A DNA stretch of 6,276 bases from Bdellovibrio sp. (GCA_019104905.1 JAHRXB010000051.1:1-6276), one strand, 5' to 3'. Counted from the stretch's first letter, positions 1-5,669 are shown. Program-made: numbers and translations. The notes: generated by a model not told the origin, from the letters alone.

Positions 1-450
1 GATTTTCAAGATAAAGATCCACGCAACTGTTTAATGATTTGGGTGGCTTTGCGAACTGGCGCCCGGGCTCAAGAGGTTTTAAATATTCAACGCAGCGATC
101 TAAATACGTACGACGAAAGCATCTTTATCAGGGGTCTCAAGGGCTCTAATGACCGGGAAATCCCCATTCACTCTGAGATCTTCTCTCGACTTCATCGTTT
201 TGCCGAGACCCAAGGAGGAACCAAAGTGTTCCCCATTAGCTATCATCGACTCTATCAGATATGGGAAATGTATCGCCCCGTTCCAAAGAAGTTTCATGCC
301 TTAAGGCATACTTTTGCGATCGAGCTGTATAGGAAAACAAAGGATTTAAGACTGGTGCAAGTGGCGTTGGGACATCGAAACATCACCAACACCATGGTTT
401 ACGCTGATTATGTTTATTCTCAGCAAGAATTAAGAAAGCTGATCCTTTAA
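1..450 (+). CDS. Tyrosine recombinase / phage-type integrase, C-terminal catalytic part (5' end outside window)
   Basis: The reading frame is open from the first base, so the gene starts upstream; the ATG at 34 is internal. The visible 149 residues form the catalytic domain of a tyrosine recombinase, which cuts and rejoins DNA through a covalent 3'-phosphotyrosine. All active-site residues of the family can be placed (numbering from position 1): Arg22 in TGARAQEVL, Lys47 in the beta-hairpin (GLKGSNDR), His99 and Arg102 in HALRHTF, His125 in LGHRN, and the nucleophile Tyr134 in MVYADY. The protein ends about 15 residues after the nucleophile, which is normal, so the 3' end is intact. It could be an integrase of a mobile element or a XerC/D-like resolvase; the DNA-binding N-terminal domain that would help decide is not in view. 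Its stop codon is one base from that of the convergent gene. No att site or element boundary is visible. Confidence 0.9.
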   Translation, partial: DFQDKDPRNCLMIWVALRTGARAQEVLNIQRSDLNTYDESIFIRGLKGSNDREIPIHSEIFSRLHRFAETQGGTKVFPISYHRLYQIWEMYRPVPKKFHALRHTFAIELYRKTKDLRLVQVALGHRNITNTMVYADYVYSQQELRKLIL

Positions 451-451
451 A

Positions 452-784
452 CTACTCTTCCAATGAATTGATTTCATTAGCAAGGCGTTCAAATTGCTTC
501 TCTTCTGAGGCACGGTGGCTTCTTTTTTCCTTTTTAAAGGCCAAAAGATCCTTCTTTGTAGGTGCATTATAAGAAACGCCGGAGTTTTCAACGACAACGA
601 TGCGCTCACGAACATCAGCTGCGGCCACACCTTCTCGGGCTTCTTCCATGTTATGTTTCACTGTGGAGTGAAGCTCATTTTGCACCTTAACGTTCTCAGT
701 AATAAGAGCATTAAAGTCTGAAACCTTCGCAAATCCCAGAGCAGGAATCATGGCGATGACTGTTGCTAGTACTTGCTTTTTCAT
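452..784 (-). CDS. Small secreted (periplasmic) protein of unknown function
   Basis: I do not recognise a family. The 110-residue product begins with a typical Sec signal peptide: MKK, a hydrophobic core to about residue 18, and a likely signal peptidase I site after GFA (Ala19/Lys20). No lipobox Cys is present. The mature part, about 91 residues, is very polar and probably largely helical, with many Glu and Lys. It has no Cys. Residues 20-50 and 76-110 look amphipathic or coiled-coil prone, separated by a short beta-like patch (RIVVVENSGVSY). The start is firm: an AAGGAG ribosome site lies at 791-796, six bases before the ATG. Just upstream is a sigma-54-type promoter (815-831), so expression is likely tied to a sigma-54 activator. 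Absence of long shadow ORFs of better quality and the clear signal peptide support a real gene. Function is unknown; a periplasmic or exported accessory protein is the most that can be said. Confidence 0.8.
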   Translation of the reverse strand: MKKQVLATVIAMIPALGFAKVSDFNALITENVKVQNELHSTVKHNMEEAREGVAAADVRERIVVVENSGVSYNAPTKKDLLAFKKEKRSHRASEEKQFERLANEINSLEE

Positions 785-814
785 AAATCACTCCTTGCAG
801 ATACTCTCTTCTAA

Positions 815-831
815 AGCAAGCCGAGTGCCAA
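815..831 (-). promoter_or_regulatory. Sigma-54 (-24/-12) promoter for the small secreted protein gene
   Basis: Read on the minus strand, the site is TTGGCAC, five bases (TCGGC), then TTGCT. This matches the RpoN consensus YTGGCAC-N5-TTGCW at every conserved position, with exactly ten bases between the invariant GG and GC pairs. Transcription would begin about 12 bases beyond the GC, near 804, giving a leader of roughly 20 bases that contains the AAGGAG ribosome site at 791-796. Orientation, spacing and consensus therefore all agree. Such promoters need an AAA+ enhancer-binding activator; no convincing enhancer dyad could be picked out in 840-987. Confidence 0.8.
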
Positions 832-911
832 CCAAGCCCCCCGCCATTTCGAGTTCAGGACATTTCAGCGACAACGGGCCTTACAGGTGTCAAAGAAGTA
901 GTGATCAATTC

Positions 912-940
912 TTGTCTTGATACAGAATTAGCCCTATCTT
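912..940 (+). promoter_or_regulatory. Possible sigma-70-type promoter of the oxygenase/ABC operon
   Basis: TTGTCT (912-917) and TATCTT (935-940) are separated by 17 bases, each matching four of six consensus positions. The start of transcription would fall near 947, leaving a leader of about 40 bases before the ATG at 988. This is the best-spaced pair in the intergenic region but neither box is strong, so it is tentative. No TPP or FMN riboswitch core was seen in 785-987, which matters because the operon's binding protein belongs to the NMT1/THI5-like superfamily. Confidence 0.3.
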
Positions 941-987
941 CATGGTTATAGAGAGAATTTACTGGTTTTCCAAAAGAGTGTCTCAAA

Positions 988-1602
988 ATGATAAAAACGC
1001 TTTTTCCCACATTCGTTTATTATTCCCCCTTAAAACCCCGCGGAATCCCTCAGCTCAACAAAGAGATAAAACAAGAGGCGCTGAAGTTTTCCGAGATCGA
1101 TGACCAAGGAAAATTATGGTGCCTCAAAAACTACCGGGGCGGCTACACCTCCTACGGATCCATCTCACAACTGCATAAGATATCCACGACCTTCGAACAT
1201 TTAGAAAAAGACATCGACAAACACATTCAGAAATTCGCTCGCCACCTTGAAATGGACATCAACCCCAAAGAACTGAAAATGACTTCCTGCTGGATCAACA
1301 TCATGCCCCCTGGAGTCACTCACACAATGCACATCCACCCTCTCTCCGTTATCAGTGGCACCTACTACGTTCAAACACCCAAAAACTGTTCTTCAATCAA
1401 ATTCGAGGATCCTCGCCTAGAGTCGTTTATGGCCTCTCCTCCTCGCAAGCATAACGCCAAAGATTACAACCAAAGACATATCTCTGTGGCCCCTCAGGAA
1501 GGGCATATTGTTTTATTTGAAAGCTGGCTTCGTCATGAGGTTCCGCCCAATGATGCCGCCAAAGAGCGCATCAGTATCAGCTTTAACTATGACTGGGCTT
1601 AA
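988..1602 (+). CDS. Putative 2OG-Fe(II) oxygenase (TIGR02466-like family)
   Basis: The 204-residue product is probably a cytoplasmic, non-haem iron, 2-oxoglutarate-dependent dioxygenase. It opens with the family's characteristic start (LFPTFVYY, residues 5-12). The double-stranded beta-helix core shows SCWINIMPPG (100-109), then HIHP with His115 and His117 as the proximal iron-binding pair, SGTYYV (123-128), a KFEDPR strand (138-143), and GHIVLFESWLRHEVPPN (172-188) with distal ligand His183. Arg194 in ERISISFNY is the likely 2-oxoglutarate carboxylate ligand. The second ligand is His rather than Asp, as expected for this family. Length is about normal. A weak AAGAG (974-978) precedes the ATG by nine bases. 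It is the first gene of an apparent four-gene operon: TAA is followed after three bases by the GTG of the ATPase gene, in the same frame. Family members are largely uncharacterised, so the substrate is unknown; the linked importer suggests it acts on an imported small molecule (inference). Confidence 0.85.
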   Translation: MIKTLFPTFVYYSPLKPRGIPQLNKEIKQEALKFSEIDDQGKLWCLKNYRGGYTSYGSISQLHKISTTFEHLEKDIDKHIQKFARHLEMDINPKELKMTSCWINIMPPGVTHTMHIHPLSVISGTYYVQTPKNCSSIKFEDPRLESFMASPPRKHNAKDYNQRHISVAPQEGHIVLFESWLRHEVPPNDAAKERISISFNYDWA

Positions 1603-1605
1603 TAC

Positions 1606-2355
1606 GTGAAAGAAGCGCTGGGTATCCGTATTCAGAATCTGTCTAAAAGCTTCCCCAAAAGGGATGTGATTCAAGGGCTGAACCTGAATATTGAGCCTGG
1701 CTCTTTCGTGTCTATCGTCGGCCCCTCGGGCTGTGGCAAATCCACACTGCTTAGACTGATTGCGGGATTGGAATCTCCAACTCAAGGGGAGCTGCATCTT
1801 TCTTCCCAAGCCCCCGCTTCATTCAGTTTTGTTTTTCAAGAGCCGAATCTTTTAGCTTGGCGAACGGTTTATGAAAATGTCGCTCTTCCATTTGAACTTA
1901 TCGAGAGTCTTAGACAAGTTTCTGAAGATGAAAAACGCACCCGCATTATGGACTGCCTAAGAAAGGTGAAGCTCGCAGAATCGTCGTCGCTCTTTCCTCA
2001 CGAACTTTCTGGCGGAATGAAAATGCGGGTGTCTTTAGCGCGAGCCCTCGTCAGTTCGCCTCGGCTTTTATTGATGGATGAGCCTTTTGCCGCGCTGGAC
2101 GAAAACACTCGTTTTGAAATGCAAAACCAACTGCACCAGTTATGGCAAAGCGAACGGATGACGATTCTTTTTGTGACACACTCTTTGTTTGAATCAACTT
2201 ATCTTTCAGAAAGAATCCTTATGCTCAAAGGCGAAGGTGCGAAGCTTGCCTTAGATTACAAGGTGGAACTTCCCTTAGAACGCACGGAAGACTTGCGCAC
2301 GTCGGAAGTCTTGAATCGCATCGTTAGACTGCTTTCAGAAAGACTTCGCGAATGA
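1606..2355 (+). CDS. ABC transporter ATP-binding protein, NitT/TauT/SsuB-like
   Basis: This is the cytoplasmic ATPase that drives the importer formed with the next two genes. All nucleotide-binding motifs are intact in 249 residues: Walker A GPSGCGKST (39-47), Q-loop Gln78 in VFQEPNLLAWRTV, signature LSGGM (134-138), Walker B LLLMDEP (154-160) with catalytic Glu159, D-loop ALD (163-165) and switch His192 (VTHS). The LLAW-x-TVxENV stretch after the Q-loop is typical of the nitrate/sulfonate/taurine/thiamine-precursor group (SsuB, TauB, ThiZ). The start is a GTG, three bases after the oxygenase stop and in the same frame (TAA-TAC-GTG). It has no clear ribosome site of its own, so translation probably depends on termination of the upstream gene. 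The 3' end overlaps the permease gene by four bases (ATGA). The exact substrate cannot be read from the ATPase. Confidence 0.93.
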   Translation: MKEALGIRIQNLSKSFPKRDVIQGLNLNIEPGSFVSIVGPSGCGKSTLLRLIAGLESPTQGELHLSSQAPASFSFVFQEPNLLAWRTVYENVALPFELIESLRQVSEDEKRTRIMDCLRKVKLAESSSLFPHELSGGMKMRVSLARALVSSPRLLLMDEPFAALDENTRFEMQNQLHQLWQSERMTILFVTHSLFESTYLSERILMLKGEGAKLALDYKVELPLERTEDLRTSEVLNRIVRLLSERLRE

Positions 2356-3101
2356 AACGTTATCTGCCGTCTTTTCTTAGTTTTCTGATTCTTACAGTCC
2401 TGGTGGAGCTTCTGGTGCGCCAGGGGGTTGTTAGTGAAAGTCTTCTGCCATCTCCGAGTGCTGTATTTAAGACCCTCGGCGAGTTTCATGAGGAATTTCG
2501 CCAGGCATTTTTTGAAACACTTTTGAATGTCTTAGCCGGCCTTGGTTTAAGCATTGTCTTAGGCAGTCTGGTCGCTTTTGTTTTTTCTCTTTCTGACCTC
2601 ATGAAGAAAGCCATCCTTCCTTTTGCGATCTTCTTTCAAACGGTCCCCATTATTGCGATTGCACCCTTGCTGGTGATTTATTTTGGTTTTGGCAGCCCCA
2701 CTGTGATCGCTTCAAGTTTTATTGTCTCGGTCTTCCCGATCATAGCCAATACCTTGATGGGTTTAGAAAACACCAGTGAGTCTCAAAAAGATTTATTTCT
2801 ACTTTATCAGGCCTCGCGCTTACAAACCCTCTTAAAACTCAAAATTCCCCAGGCCTATTCGCATATCTATTCGGGTATTAAGGTTTCTGCCGGGCTTGCC
2901 ATTATTGGAGCTATTGCCGGAGAATTCGTGGGCGGCGGTGGACTGGGGGCGATGATTGACTCGGCCCGCACTCAACAGCGAGTGGACATTGTCTTTGGCG
3001 CTTTGCTATTATTATCTTTTATGGGGCTCGCCTTCATAGCGACTCTTGCTCTTGTTAACAAAACCATTCTTTCTCGGCGTCCTTTTGCCTCACTCTCTTA
3101 G
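2352..3101 (+). CDS. ABC transporter permease, NitT/TauT/SsuC-like
   Basis: This inner-membrane protein of 249 residues has about six membrane segments, near residues 7-23, 57-80, 87-113, 115-137, 175-192 and 213-236, as usual for the SsuC/TauC/ThiX group. It would work as a homodimer. The cytoplasmic coupling loop (the EAA region) is recognisable around 151-181: LYQASRLQTLLKLKIPQAY followed by SGIKVSAGLA. The Gly often found before AS in this loop (YGAS) is Gln153 here. The downstream GEFVGGGGLGAMI (190-202) is highly characteristic of this permease family. The ATG overlaps the stop of the ATPase gene by four bases (ATGA), indicating translational coupling and equal production of the two subunits. 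Its own TAG lies inside the ribosome site (AGGAG, 3100-3104) of the binding-protein gene. Confidence 0.92.
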   Translation: MKRYLPSFLSFLILTVLVELLVRQGVVSESLLPSPSAVFKTLGEFHEEFRQAFFETLLNVLAGLGLSIVLGSLVAFVFSLSDLMKKAILPFAIFFQTVPIIAIAPLLVIYFGFGSPTVIASSFIVSVFPIIANTLMGLENTSESQKDLFLLYQASRLQTLLKLKIPQAYSHIYSGIKVSAGLAIIGAIAGEFVGGGGLGAMIDSARTQQRVDIVFGALLLLSFMGLAFIATLALVNKTILSRRPFASLS

Positions 3102-3110
3102 GAGTAACCA

Positions 3111-4037
3111 ATGAAGACCAGTCTCTTTGTGTTTGTATTTTTTCTTTCCGTAAGCGCTTTTTCAAAGCCCCTGACTTTAGCATTAAACTGGAAAGCCGAG
3201 CCTGAGTTTGGGGGTTTTTATGCCGCAGCTCTTGAGGGTTATTACAAAAAGCACGGCCTTGATGTGAACATTATTGAAGGGGGATCAGGAACTCCGACAG
3301 TCCAGATGTTGGGCAACAACAAAGTGGACTTTGCGATTGTGAGCGCTGATGAGATCGTCTTATGGCAGGATCGAAACCCTAAAAATAAGGTGATTGGGCT
3401 TTTTGCAGTTTATCAAACTTCTCCCTACATAGTGATGACCCATGCTGAAAGAAATTTTAAATCTCTCAAAGAGGTTTTCTTAAGCGAAGGGCTGCTTTCC
3501 ATGCAGTCAGGGCTTCCCTATTTTCAGTTCCTCGTTCAAAAGTTCGGAAAACCCAAAGTTAAAGTGGTTCCGTACTTAGGGGGCGTTGGAAACTTCCTCA
3601 ACGATAAGACCTTCTCTCAACAAGGCTTCATCACGACAGAACACCTTAGTGCTGAAAAATCCGGGGCGAAAGTGAAAAGCTTTTTAATCGCTGACGAAGG
3701 TTTCAATCCCTATCTTGTCGTTGTGGCCACCACAGAAGAGACTCTTAAGAATAAACCTGATTTAGTCAAAAAGATGATCCTGGCGACTCGTCAAGGCTGG
3801 GAGGCTTATCTGCGCAATCCCCAAAACACCAACCAACATATGGCCACCCTCAACAAAGCCTTGGACCTAGAAACTTTCAATAAAGCGGCCGAAATTCAAA
3901 AACCTTTGATTGTCACTCAAGATAGTTCTTTAGGAAATATGACAACAGCAAGATGGGAAAAACTTCTTCAGCAAATGAGAGAGCTTAAATTGATTAAATC
4001 TTCCATGAAGGCCCAGGATTTTTTCAGCAATCAATAG
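3111..4037 (+). CDS. Periplasmic substrate-binding protein, NMT1/THI5-like (SsuA/ThiY-type fold)
   Basis: The 308-residue protein captures the substrate in the periplasm and delivers it to the permease. A Sec signal peptide covers residues 1-18, with a probable cut in AFS-KP (after Ser18). There is no lipobox, so it should be soluble. The fold is that of the NMT1/THI5-like group: LALNWKAEPEFGGFYAA (23-39), GYYKKHGLDV (43-52), GGSGTPTVQML (57-67), KVDFAIVSADE (71-81), then the hinge and second lobe with AVYQTSPYIVM (99-109) and IADEGFNPY (193-201). ThiY (pyrimidine precursor), RibY (riboflavin) and SsuA/TauA-like proteins share this architecture, and I cannot separate them by eye. The CCCFC motif of the yeast THI5 enzyme is absent, so it is a binding protein and not a synthase. 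A strong AGGAG (3100-3104) lies six bases before the ATG, consistent with the higher dosage binding proteins need. The stop codon runs into the terminator hairpin. Confidence 0.9.
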   Translation: MKTSLFVFVFFLSVSAFSKPLTLALNWKAEPEFGGFYAAALEGYYKKHGLDVNIIEGGSGTPTVQMLGNNKVDFAIVSADEIVLWQDRNPKNKVIGLFAVYQTSPYIVMTHAERNFKSLKEVFLSEGLLSMQSGLPYFQFLVQKFGKPKVKVVPYLGGVGNFLNDKTFSQQGFITTEHLSAEKSGAKVKSFLIADEGFNPYLVVVATTEETLKNKPDLVKKMILATRQGWEAYLRNPQNTNQHMATLNKALDLETFNKAAEIQKPLIVTQDSSLGNMTTARWEKLLQQMRELKLIKSSMKAQDFFSNQ

Positions 4038-4064
4038 AAGGAAGGGGATAAATCCCCTTCCTTC
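4037..4064. terminator. Hairpin terminator between convergent genes
   Basis: An uninterrupted inverted repeat pairs 4037-4048 with 4053-4064 (12 bp, including four consecutive G-C pairs next to the loop) around a TAAA loop. It begins at the last base of the binding-protein stop codon and sits in the 42-base gap before the convergent hydrolase stop. No T-run follows directly on either strand, so it is not a classical intrinsic terminator. It may act in both directions with factor assistance, or protect mRNA 3' ends. Confidence 0.75.
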
Positions 4065-4079
4065 CTGACTAAAGAATCT

Positions 4080-4940
4080 TCAGGGTCTTGCGCCTGTTTC
4101 GCGAGGAGGCTGTCTTGTTTTTACAGCCCACTGACGATCTACTTTCGCTACAAAACTGCGAATATTCTCTGCGACCTCTTCGGGCTGCTCAATAGCTAGA
4201 GCATATCCCGCATGATGAATTGTTTTAAACTCAGCACCACGAATGTTTTTAGCGAGGCGACGATAAGCCTCAATGTTTTTGGGTGCATCTTCATCACCGG
4301 CAAGAACTAAAACTGAACAATGAATATTGGACAGTTCTTTTGTGACGTCTTTACGATGAAATATCTGAAAGGCCTCTTCGAGTTCTTCGGGTTTTAGATT
4401 GGCCACGTATTTCAACCACTTTTCACGACGACTGACTTGGACAGGGTCCTTCGTTGCTCGGAAGGTCGAGCCAAACCACATTTCTGAAAACGCCTTTACT
4501 CCCGATTTCATTCCATTTTTTTTAGCGTCCTCAACGTAGCTATCCATTTTACTGATTTCCTCTGGACTGTCAGCTTCAGCCGCCACCCCCATCAGAGTGC
4601 AGCTTTTAAGCAGATCAGACCGAAAAATCGCCAACTGAAGTCCTACATAGGCTCCCAGACAGTTTCCGACAAAGTGACAGGGGTCGACGTTCAGCTTCTC
4701 AATAAGCTCTGCGACGTCTCGGGCACTGTGCTCAAGGTCCGGACTTGCAGGGCGAGAACTTTTTCCGGCTCCCCGGTGATCATAAATAATCACGCGATAG
4801 TCGTCGGAAAGCATTCTGACGATAGGTTCATAAACACTGGTATTGGTATAAAGAAGCGGACTGAGTACGATGGCGGGGGAGGATCTCGACCCGTGCTCTT
4901 CATAGTAATACTCATTTCCGTTGATTCTGAGGGTTGCCAT
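4080..4940 (-). CDS. Alpha/beta-hydrolase-fold protein with Cys in the nucleophile elbow
   Basis: The product is an alpha/beta-hydrolase-fold protein of 286 residues, with no signal peptide, so probably cytoplasmic. Numbering from the ATG at 4940, the fold shows YDHRGAGKSSRP (53-64), the nucleophile elbow VGNCLGAYVG (91-100) with Cys94 where Ser is usual, a helical cap around 120-195, LVLAGDEDAP (211-220) with candidate acid Asp216 or Asp218, and the end segment HHAGYALAIEQPEEV (242-256). In this last segment the catalytic His normally follows the Gly; here it is Tyr246, although His242 and His243 lie just before. The usual HG oxyanion motif after the first strand is also replaced (LSPLLYT). 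The chemistry is therefore uncertain: it may be a Cys-dependent enzyme or one that has lost hydrolase activity. The C-terminal 21 residues are a polar, Arg-rich tail beyond the fold. The start was moved to the ATG at 4940 because an in-frame GTG at 4946 lies inside the ribosome site. The substrate is unknown. Confidence 0.85.
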   Translation of the reverse strand: MATLRINGNEYYYEEHGSRSSPAIVLSPLLYTNTSVYEPIVRMLSDDYRVIIYDHRGAGKSSRPASPDLEHSARDVAELIEKLNVDPCHFVGNCLGAYVGLQLAIFRSDLLKSCTLMGVAAEADSPEEISKMDSYVEDAKKNGMKSGVKAFSEMWFGSTFRATKDPVQVSRREKWLKYVANLKPEELEEAFQIFHRKDVTKELSNIHCSVLVLAGDEDAPKNIEAYRRLAKNIRGAEFKTIHHAGYALAIEQPEEVAENIRSFVAKVDRQWAVKTRQPPRETGARP

Positions 4941-4944
4941 AAGC

Positions 4945-4952
4945 ACCTCCTT
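4945..4952 (-). promoter_or_regulatory. Strong ribosome binding site that fixes the hydrolase start
   Basis: On the minus strand this reads AAGGAGGT, a full anti-16S match, followed by GCTT and the ATG at 4940-4938. The longer frame beginning with GTG at 4946-4944 would start within this site, so the ATG is the real start and the protein is two residues shorter than the longest frame. Confidence 0.85.
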
Positions 4953-4978
4953 GTTGCTTCCAGCCTGAGGCTACTCCT

Positions 4979-5006
4979 TCGAGATAAGGGCGCAAGGCCC
5001 CCTCGA
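4979..5006. repeat. Imperfect inverted repeat in the divergent intergenic region
   Basis: TCGAG (4979-4983) pairs with CTCGA (5002-5006), and inside it GGGC (4988-4991) pairs with GCCC (4997-5000) around a GCAAG loop, with a small asymmetric internal bulge. It lies between the hydrolase ribosome site and the yceD promoter. It could be an operator dyad or, if transcribed leftward, a leader hairpin of the hydrolase mRNA. Function is not shown by the sequence. Confidence 0.4.
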
Positions 5007-5018
5007 CGAAAACAAACC

Positions 5019-5063
5019 TTGACCAACCGCCCCATTTCTTATAAAACGAGCCCCTTGTATAAT
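5019..5063 (+). promoter_or_regulatory. Promoter region of the yceD-rpmF-fabH cluster
   Basis: A perfect -10 box TATAAT lies at 5058-5063, about 30 bases before the DUF177 start, so transcription would begin near 5070. The -35 region at the right spacing is poor (TTCTTA, 5036-5041, 16-base gap). A good TTGACC (5019-5024) is too far from this box, but is 15 bases from TATAAA (5040-5045) and 17 from TAAAAC (5042-5047). Two overlapping starts are therefore possible. The -10 box is convincing; the -35 assignment is not. Confidence 0.55.
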
Positions 5064-5093
5064 GACCTCCGAAGCTAAAGCGGGAGCCCTGTT

Positions 5094-5648
5094 ATGAAAA
5101 TCAATCTTACTGAAGTCCCAGAAGAAGGTAGAGCCTATCACTGGAACAGCCAAACGGCAGAGCTTAATAGCGTCCTAGCAGACTTGATCGGCAAGACCCT
5201 TCATGAAGCTGAGTTTTTTATTAAACCTTTGAATTCCAGAGACTTCGAGCTTATTGGCACCATTAAAACCAAACTTCCTGAGATCTGTTCTCGTTGTGGA
5301 ATCGAAATCCCCTTTCCTGTTGATGAGAAATTTCATGAAATCCTGATTCCTAAGCAAAATCAGCCGCGTGGAAGTAAATATTCCAAGGTCAACCACGTCA
5401 GCGATCTTCCCGAGGGCGGACCGGAAGTGTCTGAGTACGAAGGGCACCATTTTGATATTGGTGAGTACCTTCACGAGGTTGTCGCCCTTGCTGCGCCTTT
5501 TAATGCAGCAGGCCCTGAAGATGAGAATGGGGACTGCTCTATTTGCAAAATTCCCGTGAAAGGACGAAGCTTTAGCTATGATGAGAAAATGCCTAGCGAG
5601 AAGCCTTTAAATCCTTTTGCGGTTTTAAAGAATATCAAAACCAATTAA
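5094..5648 (+). CDS. yceD: DUF177 / YceD-family protein (large-subunit rRNA accumulation)
   Basis: The 184-residue protein belongs to the YceD/DUF177 group (COG1399), cytoplasmic proteins linked to 23S rRNA accumulation and almost always encoded next to rpmF. Visible marks are CSRCGIEIPFPV (65-76) with the Cys65-x-x-Cys68 pair, the FDIGEYLHEVVALAAPF segment (120-136), a second pair Cys148-x-x-Cys151 (CSIC), and the typical end NPFAVLKNIK (173-182). The four Cys could bind a metal as a zinc-ribbon-like site; this is inference. GGAG (5083-5086) lies seven bases before the ATG. The rpmF gene follows after 72 bases in the same direction, which with the domain marks makes the family call firm. The biochemical role of the family is only partly understood. 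Confidence 0.88.
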   Translation: MKINLTEVPEEGRAYHWNSQTAELNSVLADLIGKTLHEAEFFIKPLNSRDFELIGTIKTKLPEICSRCGIEIPFPVDEKFHEILIPKQNQPRGSKYSKVNHVSDLPEGGPEVSEYEGHHFDIGEYLHEVVALAAPFNAAGPEDENGDCSICKIPVKGRSFSYDEKMPSEKPLNPFAVLKNIKTN

Positions 5649-5661
5649 AGGGTTGATTTTT
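5635..5661 (+). terminator. Weak hairpin with T-run after the yceD-like gene
   Basis: TCAA (5635-5638) plus CC (5641-5642) can pair with GG (5651-5652) plus TTGA (5653-5656), with a two-base bulge, followed at once by five T (5657-5661). The stem is short and overlaps the end of the gene. If it works at all, it would be a leaky attenuator separating DUF177 from rpmF transcription. Confidence 0.2.
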
Positions 5662-5669
5662 ATCATTCT

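Noticed and set aside
462..478. Small hairpin AATGAA / TTCATT between the convergent recombinase and secreted-protein genes as a terminator
   Set aside because: The stem is only six AT-rich pairs, lies inside the coding end of the minus-strand gene and has no T-run.
515..721. Plus-strand 68-codon frame opposite the secreted-protein gene
   Set aside because: The minus-strand gene has a signal peptide, a good ribosome site and a promoter; this frame has none of these.
888..893. Perfect minus-strand TTGACA as a -35 box for the secreted-protein gene
   Set aside because: No acceptable -10 box lies 16-18 bases downstream, and the sigma-54 site nearer the gene is far better.
888..924. Imperfect dyad TGTCAAAGAA ... 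TTCTTGTCTTGATACA as an enhancer site for a sigma-54 activator
   Set aside because: The distance from the promoter is suitable, but the arms align only with several gaps, so it could easily be chance.
785..987. Thiamine (TPP) or riboflavin (FMN) riboswitch in front of the importer operon
   Set aside because: It would fit a ThiY- or RibY-like role, but none of the conserved core motifs of either riboswitch could be found.
1513..1809. Minus-strand 98-codon frame over the oxygenase/ATPase junction
   Set aside because: It is a shadow of two strongly supported genes and has no domain or regulatory context.
4674..5078. Plus-strand 134-codon open frame across the hydrolase start and intergenic region
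   Set aside because: It is mostly antisense to the well-supported hydrolase, has no clear ribosome site and its product has no recognisable domain.
5175..5474. Minus-strand 99-codon frame inside the yceD-like gene
   Set aside because: It is antisense to a recognised DUF177 gene and has no supporting signals.
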